In this document: piece after piece, positions 6,696-13,972 of the stretch
How positions within the stretch are numbered: the first letter of the stretch is position 1
Layout of the letters: the number at the start of each line of letters is the position of its first letter
IMG/VR virus record: IMGVR_UViG_3300022074_005634
Span: 1-23,505 of that record
DNA from: a virus
Direction: 5' to 3' (one strand)
Length of the DNA stretch: 23,505 bases
Notes under the pieces: generated by a model
The model's database searches: none
Seen by the model: the letters and a program-made list of their open reading frames with translations, nothing else
Told to the model about the DNA's origin: nothing
Position numbers and translations under genes: made by a program

Positions 6696-9600
6696 CATAC
6701 CATTCGTAGGATTACACGCCCACTCAGTAGCGGGTTCGCCCTTTGACGCACTAGGGTACCCACAGGATCATATGGATTACGCATATGAGAATGGCGGCGA
6801 AGCGCTAGCACTAACAGACCACGGCAATATGAATGGCATGGCTTACCAAGTTCTACACGCCAAGAAGATGAAAGCCGAGGGTAAGAACTTCAAACCTATC
6901 TTTGGTGTAGAGGCTTACTTCATCCCCAGTCTTGATGTCTGGAACGAGGAGCGAGACAGGGCTAAGACTGATAAGAAGAGAGCCAGCGAACTTAAAGACA
7001 GCACAACTATGTCTGTTGAGAATGAAGGCGAGACTAAGAGATCTAAAAGCATTCTAAACCAACGCTCGCACCTCATCCTCTTAGCGCAGAACCAGACAGG
7101 GCTAAACAACATCTTCGCTATGATCTCTAAATCTAACTCAGATAAATACTTCTTTCGGTATCCACGAGTAGACTACGAGGTATTGCGAGAGCATAGTGAA
7201 GGCGTCATCGCTGCCTCTGCTTGTATGGGTGGTGTGTATGCGGCTAACTTCTGGAAGCACTGGGACGGGGAGAAAGAGATTGTAACCGATCCAGAGGCTT
7301 GTACTGATGCGTTTAGAGAGACTACTAGGAATATGATAGACATCTTTGGTGACCGCTGGTACGGCGAGCTTCAATGGCACACCGACAAGAAGCAGCATAT
7401 GATTAACAAACTAGTCATCCAAATGCACAAAGAGTTCGGCATCAAGTTGATCTCTACGGCAGACAGCCACTACCCAACACCCACTGCTTGGAAGGATAGG
7501 GAACTCTATAAGCGACTAGGATTTCTAGGCAAAGGAAAGCCGTCTTGGTTGTCGGATGAGCTACCAGAGAGCGTAGCAGAAGTTGGCTACGAACTCTACC
7601 CAAAGAACGGCGACCAGATGTGGGAAAGTTATAAACACTACACAGAACTTGTAGGAGAAGACTATGATGATGATTTGGTTATGGATTCCATCACAGAGAC
7701 GCACAACATAGCATTTAACCGCATCGAAGATTTTATGCCGGATAACGAGGTAAGACTGCCTTCTTTTGTTGTTCCCGATGGATACACGGCTGATGCCGCC
7801 CTAGAGACAACTAGCCTAGAAAGTCTCAATAAACTTGGGCTCTTAACCAATCCTGAGTACAAGGCAAGACTAGAAGAAGAACTGTCTGTGATTTCTGACC
7901 GAGGGTTTAGTAAATACTTTCTTACAATGAAAGCCATCGCAGACACAGCAACGGAAAACCAACTGGCTGGTCCGGGTCGAGGCTCTGCTGCTGGTTCCCT
8001 TGTGGCTTATGCTCTAGGCATCACACAGGTAGATCCAATCAAGTACGGACTACAGTTCGCTCGTTTCCTTCGTAAGGATGCGACAGACTATCCTGATATT
8101 GATTATGATGTATCCAGCCCTATGGAACTCAAAGAGATTATGCAGGAGAAGTGGGGGCATACAACTGTTGTTCCTATCTCTAACTTTAACACCCTACAAC
8201 TGAAGTCTCTGGTTAAGGACATCTCAAAGTTATACGACATCCCATTCACAGAAGCCAACGCAGTCACATCTCGTATGGTTGCAGAGGCTACACCAAAGGC
8301 TAAGGCAAAGCATGGCATCAAGGCTGGTATGTACATCCCAACCTTTGAAGAGCTAATGGAATTCTCCGACAGCCTACAAGACTACCTCCAAAGGTATCCA
8401 CACATCAAAGACCACATTAAGGTTATCTATGGTCAGGTCCGCAGCACAAGCAGACACGCAGGTGGAGTTGTGGTTGGGGAGGACCTAGACAAACATATGC
8501 CCCTGATTAGAAGTGGAGGCGTCATCCAGACACCGTGGTCAGAAGGTCAGAACGTCAGGCACTTAGAGCCACTAGGCTTTATTAAGTTTGATGTGTTGGG
8601 TCTAGCCTCTCTGCGTATGATTGAGACAGCGGTGCGTCACATTCTTAAACGACACCACAACAACCCTGACCCAACCTTTGATGATGTGAGGGCTTACTAT
8701 GATGAGCATCTACACCCAGAGAAGATTGACTTATCGGACCAGAAGGTATACAAGAACATCTTCCACAAAGGTAAGTGGGCTGGTATCTTCCAGTTCACAG
8801 AGAGCGGAGCGCAGAACTTCTGTAAGCAAGCCAAGCCAAAGAACATCATTGATATCTCTGCTATCACCAGTATCTATCGCCCCGGTCCCCTTGGAGCCAA
8901 CGTAGATAAGAAGTATGTGAAAGCCAAGGAAAACCCACGAGGTATTGATTACATTAACAAATACGTAAAGGATGTGACCAAGGAAACTTATGGCTTCCTT
9001 ATCTTCCAAGAACAGATCGCTTCACTAGCACACGAACTAGGAGAAGGAGTTAGTCTTGACGAGGGCAACCTGCTCCGTAAGTTGCTAACTAAAAAGGGAA
9101 CTGGTAAAGGAGCGCAAGAGAAAGAGAAGATCCGCAAGAAGTTTGTTAGTGGCTGTCTCAACAAGAAGATGACCGAGGACCAAGCAGTAGAACTATGGAA
9201 TAACTTTGAGTATTTCTCTGGCTATGGCTTCAACAAGTCTCACGCGGTGTCCTACTCTATCCTATCATTCCAGTGCGCTTGGTTGCTGAACTACTATCCA
9301 GCAGAATGGATGGCTGCTTTCCTCGACAAAGAGCCCGACAGTAAAAAAGAAAAGGCTATCGGCATTGCGAAGAGTATGGGCTTTGGTATTGAGCCACTCA
9401 ACATCAACACCTCTGGTAAGGTCTGGGAGATTAGCGACGATGGTAAGACACTCATCCAGCCTCTGACTTCTATCAAAGGGCTCGGTGGTTCAGCGATGGA
9501 TCAAATCCTAATGCACCGACCATTCAATACGATTGAGGAGTTCTTGTTTCATAAAGAGGTTACATACTCAAAGCTAAACAAGAAAGCCCTCGACGTTCTT

Positions 9601-10116
9601 TGCAGGTCAGGTGCTCTCAAATCTCTACAGGACGACAGGTTTACGGGGGCTAAACACTTCTGGTCTTGTGTCGCAGTAGATAGACCAAGGAAAGAGAGCG
9701 CGTTGCTGGGCAACATTGAGACCTACGCAGATGAAGGTGACTTCTCAACAGAGGAGAGGATTCAATATCTAACCGACTTGACTGGTATGTTCCCTATCAA
9801 CCTAGTGATGAAAGGCGATACACTAAGCCAACTGGTAGATAATGGTGTGCCTGCTATCTCTGAGTATGACCCTGACTTGAAGTTGGTGTGGTTTATTCCT
9901 CGCAAGGTCACAATTAAAAAGACTAAGAACGACAAGGCATACTATGTCTTGGAAGTCATCGACGACAACAATGTAATCACTACGATTAGGTGTTGGGGCG
10001 TGAAGTTAGAGAAGGACCGCGTTCAACTCAACAAGCCTTACATGGCTAAACTAGATTACAACGATCAATGGGGTTTCTCTACTAGATCTATGTACCACAA
10101 CTTCAGAGTGCTATGA
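6682..10116 (+). CDS. dnaE: DNA polymerase III alpha subunit, DnaE type, with PHP domain
   Basis: A 1144-residue C-family replicative polymerase. The N-terminal PHP domain (about 1-280) shows H12/H14 (GLHAHS), D46-H47 (LTDHGN), E77 (GVEAYF), H130 (HLILLAQN), C181 (ASACMGG) and D261/H263 (ADSHY). The palm carries the catalytic aspartates D472/D474 in YPDIDYDVSS and D637 in IKFDVLGL. GPGRGSAAGSLVAYALGI (about 430-447) and SIYRPGPLG are further DnaE signatures. A helix-hairpin-helix (IKGLGGSAM, about 930-940) and an OB-fold (VTIKKTKNDKAYYVLEV, about 1075-1091) follow. The length is close to bacterial DnaE (about 1160). The gene overlaps both neighbours (14 bases upstream, ATGA downstream). It should be the phage replicase, working with the helicase at position 1. 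No separate DnaQ exonuclease is seen in the window. Confidence 0.95.
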   Translation: MKKSSIPFVGLHAHSVAGSPFDALGYPQDHMDYAYENGGEALALTDHGNMNGMAYQVLHAKKMKAEGKNFKPIFGVEAYFIPSLDVWNEERDRAKTDKKRASELKDSTTMSVENEGETKRSKSILNQRSHLILLAQNQTGLNNIFAMISKSNSDKYFFRYPRVDYEVLREHSEGVIAASACMGGVYAANFWKHWDGEKEIVTDPEACTDAFRETTRNMIDIFGDRWYGELQWHTDKKQHMINKLVIQMHKEFGIKLISTADSHYPTPTAWKDRELYKRLGFLGKGKPSWLSDELPESVAEVGYELYPKNGDQMWESYKHYTELVGEDYDDDLVMDSITETHNIAFNRIEDFMPDNEVRLPSFVVPDGYTADAALETTSLESLNKLGLLTNPEYKARLEEELSVISDRGFSKYFLTMKAIADTATENQLAGPGRGSAAGSLVAYALGITQVDPIKYGLQFARFLRKDATDYPDIDYDVSSPMELKEIMQEKWGHTTVVPISNFNTLQLKSLVKDISKLYDIPFTEANAVTSRMVAEATPKAKAKHGIKAGMYIPTFEELMEFSDSLQDYLQRYPHIKDHIKVIYGQVRSTSRHAGGVVVGEDLDKHMPLIRSGGVIQTPWSEGQNVRHLEPLGFIKFDVLGLASLRMIETAVRHILKRHHNNPDPTFDDVRAYYDEHLHPEKIDLSDQKVYKNIFHKGKWAGIFQFTESGAQNFCKQAKPKNIIDISAITSIYRPGPLGANVDKKYVKAKENPRGIDYINKYVKDVTKETYGFLIFQEQIASLAHELGEGVSLDEGNLLRKLLTKKGTGKGAQEKEKIRKKFVSGCLNKKMTEDQAVELWNNFEYFSGYGFNKSHAVSYSILSFQCAWLLNYYPAEWMAAFLDKEPDSKKEKAIGIAKSMGFGIEPLNINTSGKVWEISDDGKTLIQPLTSIKGLGGSAMDQILMHRPFNTIEEFLFHKEVTYSKLNKKALDVLCRSGALKSLQDDRFTGAKHFWSCVAVDRPRKESALLGNIETYADEGDFSTEERIQYLTDLTGMFPINLVMKGDTLSQLVDNGVPAISEYDPDLKLVWFIPRKVTIKKTKNDKAYYVLEVIDDNNVITTIRCWGVKLEKDRVQLNKPYMAKLDYNDQWGFSTRSMYHNFRVL

Positions 10117-11027
10117 ACCCGCAAGATAGATTTAAAGACTACCAAGGCGACAAGTGCTGGCAAGCCTACATCTCTGAAGTCAATCGGGGCGAGGACTTGC
10201 TGGCTGCTGGCTTAACAGAGGAAGAGGCATCAATGTTGCGAATTGATGACTTTGTGTTTGAGTATGTTGATAAGGAGAATAAGCAACTATGTAAAGAGGT
10301 AAAAGAGTTTATTATGCGACACGAGTGGCTAGCTAAACTCCCCAACCGACCGACACATAGGTTTACAGCGAGGCTTAAGAAAAATGGAATCTTGGCAGGC
10401 ACTATCATTATGGCAACCCCAAATGCGTTTTCTAACCTTTTGGGCAAAGAAAACAAAGACAAAGAAAAGCTAATCTCTCGTGGTGCCTGTATCTCTTGGG
10501 GTCCAAAGAACCTAGGCTCTTGGTTGATCATGTCTTCAGTCCGTTGGATGACTGAGAACACAGACTTCCGATACTTCACAGCCTACTCTGACCCAGAGGC
10601 TAAGGAGCTAGGAACAATCTACCAAGCCTGTAACTTCCAATACCTTGGGCAGACAAGCGGCACAGCCAAGCAATACCTCGACCCAGACTACCCAGAGAAA
10701 GGTTGGTTCTCCGATAGAGAGTTCAGAAAGAAGTCTAAGTACCAAAGATATGCTGAAGCAATCGGCATAGACAAGCAGACTTGGAAAGGCTGGATGAAGA
10801 AGTATTCTCCAGACTGGACCGCTGTCCCGCCAGACATCAAGGTCAAGATCAAGGCAGAAGAAAAGAGATATCGGGATAGTTGCAAGTCCAGAGCAGTCCC
10901 TGCAAAGCATAAGTATGTTTGTATTCTCGGTCGAACTCAGGGCGAGACAAAGTATTACAGGCGTATGTTTAAGAAACTAAACCCTAAGAAGGCAAATCTG
11001 CCTTATCCACAGGAGCGAGGCAAATGA
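10113..11027 (+). CDS. Mom-like GNAT-fold protein, candidate DNA adenine modification enzyme
   Basis: A 304-residue protein that resembles the phage proteins annotated as Mom-like. By family, Mu Mom has a GNAT-type fold and converts adenine to a carbamoylmethyl form that blocks many restriction enzymes. Visible here are a GNAT-like core with GTIIMATPNAFS (about 96-107), ISRGACISWGPKNLGSWLIM (about 123-142), YFTAYSDPEAKELGTIYQAC and NFQYLGQTSGTA. After a basic linker comes a C-terminal KHKYVCILG...LPYPQER segment, which is characteristic of that group. The assignment is from remembered family patterns, not a search. A different N-acetyltransferase activity is the main alternative. ATGA overlaps join it to the polymerase upstream and to the membrane protein downstream. 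It sits next to the restriction-modification-like genes. Confidence 0.6.
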   Translation: MNPQDRFKDYQGDKCWQAYISEVNRGEDLLAAGLTEEEASMLRIDDFVFEYVDKENKQLCKEVKEFIMRHEWLAKLPNRPTHRFTARLKKNGILAGTIIMATPNAFSNLLGKENKDKEKLISRGACISWGPKNLGSWLIMSSVRWMTENTDFRYFTAYSDPEAKELGTIYQACNFQYLGQTSGTAKQYLDPDYPEKGWFSDREFRKKSKYQRYAEAIGIDKQTWKGWMKKYSPDWTAVPPDIKVKIKAEEKRYRDSCKSRAVPAKHKYVCILGRTQGETKYYRRMFKKLNPKKANLPYPQERGK

Positions 11028-11371
11028 ATAAAGCACTACTGCTAGGGACACTGCTATTCCTAACAGGGCAGACTCTCGTGTGGTTCCAGACCAACTCACA
11101 ACTGGTGTGGGAATGGTGGAAAGATAAGCCGATTGTGTCAGCACTAGTGTTTTCTCTACCCATTGCCTTGGCATTCTGGTATGGTACAAAGTATATCTAC
11201 GAAGCAACGGGAGAGCTTTGGACTGCTAGGTATGTTGCCTTTGGGGTCTCCTATATCACATTCCCATTCCTAACTCAGTATTTTCTAGGCGAGTCTATGT
11301 TCACAGCAAAGACGTTGGTATGCACTGGGCTGGCAATTATTATTGTTTGCATTCAATTTTTTTGGAAATAA
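11024..11371 (+). CDS. Small four-helix membrane protein
   Basis: A 115-residue hydrophobic protein with about four predicted membrane segments: residues 3-20 (ALLLGTLLFLTGQTLVWF), 37-54 (IVSALVFSLPIALAFWYG), 69-85 (YVAFGVSYITFPFLTQYF) and 92-113 (TAKTLVCTGLAIIIVCIQFF). The size, four helices and the closing LGES...GLAIIIV pattern recall half of a drug/metabolite transporter (EamA or SMR type), but no family signature is certain. It could also be a holin-like or superinfection-exclusion protein. ATGA overlap ties it to the Mom-like gene. A promoter for the next unit begins directly after its stop. Confidence 0.6.
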   Translation: MNKALLLGTLLFLTGQTLVWFQTNSQLVWEWWKDKPIVSALVFSLPIALAFWYGTKYIYEATGELWTARYVAFGVSYITFPFLTQYFLGESMFTAKTLVCTGLAIIIVCIQFFWK

Positions 11372-11374
11372 TGC

Positions 11375-11403
11375 TTGACTTCTACTTCGACCTCCCTTAT
11401 AAT
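11375..11403 (+). promoter_or_regulatory. sigma70-like promoter for the restriction-modification-like unit
   Basis: TTGACT (11375-11380) and TATAAT (11398-11403) are 17 bp apart, in the only gap (61 bases) before the nuclease-like gene. The surrounding bases closely resemble those around the promoter at 13915. A GGAG ribosome site follows about ten bases before the ATG at 11433. Confidence 0.8.
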
Positions 11404-11432
11404 CGTATCATAATTTAAAACAGGAGAGTGAT

Positions 11433-11933
11433 ATGACCGCCAAAGAGAAATACATTCAACTATACCAAGAGATGGCTGACCTTTGCGAACAAGAAGGGTG
11501 GGGCGACCCATTCTCATACGCTCGGTCCAAGGAGATTTACGCAGCTTGTGTTCTGGGACATAGGATGCCCGGTCCCAGCGATTACTCTGGGGCAGATGCA
11601 ATTAATGAACACGGCGAGGAAGTTGAATACAAGTCTACAATCGGAAAGTCTGTTAAAGGCTCCTACACGGGTATCTCTGTTCAGCCTACTTGGGAAGAAC
11701 AAGATCGATATCTTCGAGAGGAGAAGCTAGCTAAGTACCCGGAGCACTTCTACAATCGATTCGATGGAGGTAAACTCGTTGAATCTTGGAAATTAACTGG
11801 TCGACAGGTTTACGACATTCTTCTACCAAAGCTACGCAAGAAGTACCCAACCATCCTCCAGAAGAAAGACCCACGTCTGTCAGCCGATATTACTACTGGC
11901 GACCTCAAACAACATGGAACAAGGGTGCTATAA
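11433..11933 (+). CDS. Putative PD-(D/E)XK restriction endonuclease
   Basis: A 166-residue protein paired with a DNA methyltransferase whose start codon directly follows its stop codon. The region YSGADAINEHGEEVEYKST (residues 51-69) has the D55...E65-x-K67 spacing of a PD-(D/E)XK nuclease core: an acidic residue at the start of one strand, then E-x-K on the next. The later part, SWKLTGRQVYDILLPKLRKK (119-137), is helical and basic and could contact DNA. The size is small for a Type II enzyme but within range. The family and recognition site are not identified. The alternatives are an orphan phage nuclease used for host DNA breakdown, or a structural look-alike. The ATG at 11433 has a CAGGAGAG ribosome site. 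The gene is driven by the promoter at 11375, so it is probably made together with the methyltransferase. Confidence 0.5.
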   Translation: MTAKEKYIQLYQEMADLCEQEGWGDPFSYARSKEIYAACVLGHRMPGPSDYSGADAINEHGEEVEYKSTIGKSVKGSYTGISVQPTWEEQDRYLREEKLAKYPEHFYNRFDGGKLVESWKLTGRQVYDILLPKLRKKYPTILQKKDPRLSADITTGDLKQHGTRVL

Positions 11934-12821
11934 TTGAAAGTGCTAGACAACGTATTCGTATTTAATGAAGAAGGGATAGAGTTCTTGTCTAAGATACAAG
12001 ACAACTCGATTGACCTTATCTTGACTGACCCTCCCTACATCACATCTAGAGAGACTGGTATGGACAAGTGGGTCGACCACGTTGCAGGGCAAGATAAGGA
12101 AGGTGCAAAGAACATTAAGTCTGAAGAGGAATGGCTGTCTTACAAGACAGAGGGCGAATGGGATATGTGGATGAGTAACGGAAACATACCTGCCGAGAAG
12201 AGAGGCAAGAAGCTTCAACAGTTGAAGAAAGATTATCTCAAGTACGGCAGCATCTACGGCAAGAAGTTTGCTGTCACCACAGACTATGGTGAGTGGGACA
12301 GTGAGTTCACTATGGAGAAGCTACATCTATTCATGAAGCATTTCTATCGAATCCTAAAGGATGGTGGAAGCTGTATTATCTTTTTTGATATTTGGAAGCT
12401 GTCTTATCTGAAAGAGATGATGGAGGAAGAGAAGTTCAAGCAGCCTAGATTCATTGAGTGGATTAAGACTAACCCTCAACCAATCAACAGCAGTCGTAAC
12501 TATCTGACAAACTGTAGAGAGATTGCATTGACTGGCGTAAAGAAAGGAAGCAGCACATTCAACAGCAAGTATGATAATGGTATCTACAAGTATCCTTTGC
12601 AAGGAGGCAAGTGGAGGTTTCATCCGACTCAAAAGAGTCTGCCATTGTTTGAAGACTTGATTTTGAAGCACTCTAACGAGGGAGACACTGTATTGGATTG
12701 TTTCCTTGGTTCAGGCACAACTGCTGTAGCAGCAGCAAAGAACAATAGAAAGTTTGTTGGTTGTGAAAAAAGTGAAGAATATTTTGAAAAAAGTGTTGAC
12801 AGATTGAAAAATCAGTGTTAG
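11934..12821 (+). CDS. Beta-class DNA methyltransferase, probably N6-adenine
   Basis: A 295-residue SAM-dependent methyltransferase with motif order IV, target-recognition region, X, I. Motif IV is SIDLILTDPPY with the catalytic DPPY at 32-35. The motif X-like HPTQKSLPLFEDLI lies at about 230-243. Motif I, VLDCFLGSGTTAVAAA, is near 253-268, followed by FVGCEKSEEYF. This order defines the beta class, and DPPY favours N6-adenine, although N4-cytosine cannot be excluded. The central region (about 40-220) should choose the target site. The start is a TTG directly after the stop of the nuclease-like gene, with AAGGGTG upstream, so translation is coupled. A GTG two codons later is an alternative start. 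By context it protects phage DNA from the partner nuclease or from host restriction. Confidence 0.88.
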   Translation: MKVLDNVFVFNEEGIEFLSKIQDNSIDLILTDPPYITSRETGMDKWVDHVAGQDKEGAKNIKSEEEWLSYKTEGEWDMWMSNGNIPAEKRGKKLQQLKKDYLKYGSIYGKKFAVTTDYGEWDSEFTMEKLHLFMKHFYRILKDGGSCIIFFDIWKLSYLKEMMEEEKFKQPRFIEWIKTNPQPINSSRNYLTNCREIALTGVKKGSSTFNSKYDNGIYKYPLQGGKWRFHPTQKSLPLFEDLILKHSNEGDTVLDCFLGSGTTAVAAAKNNRKFVGCEKSEEYFEKSVDRLKNQC

Positions 12822-12824
12822 AGT
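12796..12824 (+). promoter_or_regulatory. Possible promoter inside the end of the methyltransferase gene
   Basis: A perfect -35 box TTGACA (12796-12801) is 17 bp from TAGAGT (12819-12824), a 4/6 match to TATAAT that is preceded by TGT as in extended -10 promoters. It would give the unknown gene at 12853 its own transcript. The -10 box is weak, so this is a candidate only. Confidence 0.4.
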
Positions 12825-12852
12825 AACGAAGTAATTAATTGAGGAGATTAAG

Positions 12853-13911
12853 ATGAACGAAGAACAATATAACTATATGATTAAGACTTACGGTCAGCCA
12901 TTTCTAGATAGTATAGAAGAGATTGACCCCGGAGATGTGAAGTCATTTAACCAGAGAGCTAGAGTTAACGGCAATCAGCAAAACAATATTAGTAGGTACA
13001 CGCAGCAATTTTTGAATGGGACGGAGCAAAAAATCCCCGTATCTCTTCGAGGCAGTGAGTGTATGGAGGGTACGAGTCGCGCAAAATCCAAACAACAAGC
13101 ACATAGGGCTGACAAAAAGCAAAGACTTAAAGCCACAAATTATATGCACGAGGTGCTTGGGTGGACTGACGAAGAGTGGGAGGAATTCCAAGACAACGCT
13201 AACGATCATGCTGGTAATTCTCCCGCTACGGACGATGATATGGAAGCAGCAGTAGAGAGGCGGATACAGAACCATCGCATGGACACCATTGTCAAAAATG
13301 TGACTGGGAAAATTTTGAACCCAAGAAAAAAGCCGGAGGATTTGGAAGAATATGTAGAAGCCGCTGGTCGATATATGAAAGAAAACGTTTTTCCCAAGTC
13401 GCCTCGAACAAACGTTTGGTTTAAAAATAGAGTTAGAGACTTTCTTAAGAACGATGTTAACAAAGTTAGCAGCCGAAAAACATATACGCCAGTTGATAAT
13501 GCAAAATTCTTTCGTGATTCAGGTCATTCTAAGTGGAGTGGTCATTCAACTGCTACAGTTGACAAAAATGAGCACCTGATTGTTATCAACTCCAAAAGCA
13601 AATTTGATCCAAACATCAGCGGAGCGCTGACTCACCAAGTAAGAGAGTATCCCCACATTAAGCAAACCGTCGCAATCAGTTTGAGCAACTTGACTGGTTT
13701 ATCAGATTCCGATATTGACAAGATAAGGCAAGATATTGTAACTCTGGTAAAACGAACTGTCGCAATGTTTAAAAACCCACCCAATGTTCAGGTAGTTTCT
13801 TTCCATCAGAAAGCGTCGGATTCTCACGGTGTTACGTTGCTATGGGATTCTAAAGAAGAGCAACAAGAGGAGGACGTAAAGCGTATGATTTCTGCACTAC
13901 AAGGTAAATAA
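12853..13911 (+). CDS. Hypothetical protein of 352 residues downstream of the R-M-like pair
   Basis: No family is recognised. The protein is hydrophilic and has no signal or membrane segment. Residues 1-60 are Gln/Asn-rich. Residues 70-200 are charged and probably helical, with an acidic patch (TDEEWEEFQDNAND). The C-terminal half is more regular: DSGHSKWSGHSTATV, a strand EHLIVINSKS, then a helix-strand series TQ..VAISLSNLTGLSDSDIDKIRQDIV and VQVVSFHQKASDSHGVTLLWD. The ATG follows a strong GAGGAG site. Codon use looks less uniform than in its neighbours, with more AAA and AAT, which may point to separate acquisition, but this was not counted. It lies between the methyltransferase and the UvsE promoter, so it may be a third member of that cassette (specificity, control or anti-host factor) or an unrelated insertion. 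Confidence 0.6.
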   Translation: MNEEQYNYMIKTYGQPFLDSIEEIDPGDVKSFNQRARVNGNQQNNISRYTQQFLNGTEQKIPVSLRGSECMEGTSRAKSKQQAHRADKKQRLKATNYMHEVLGWTDEEWEEFQDNANDHAGNSPATDDDMEAAVERRIQNHRMDTIVKNVTGKILNPRKKPEDLEEYVEAAGRYMKENVFPKSPRTNVWFKNRVRDFLKNDVNKVSSRKTYTPVDNAKFFRDSGHSKWSGHSTATVDKNEHLIVINSKSKFDPNISGALTHQVREYPHIKQTVAISLSNLTGLSDSDIDKIRQDIVTLVKRTVAMFKNPPNVQVVSFHQKASDSHGVTLLWDSKEEQQEEDVKRMISALQGK

Positions 13912-13914
13912 TAC

Positions 13915-13943
13915 TTGACTTCCATTTAATCCTACCTTATAAT
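13915..13943 (+). promoter_or_regulatory. sigma70-like promoter for the uvsE operon
   Basis: TTGACT (13915-13920) and TATAAT (13938-13943) are 17 bp apart, in the 61-base gap before the UvsE gene. The flanking bases match those of the promoter at 11375 at most positions, including CTTGACTTC, CCTTATAATC and CATAA downstream. It probably drives the tightly packed genes up to 18361. Confidence 0.8.
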
Positions 13944-13972
13944 CAGACCATAACTTTTACAGAGGAGATAGT

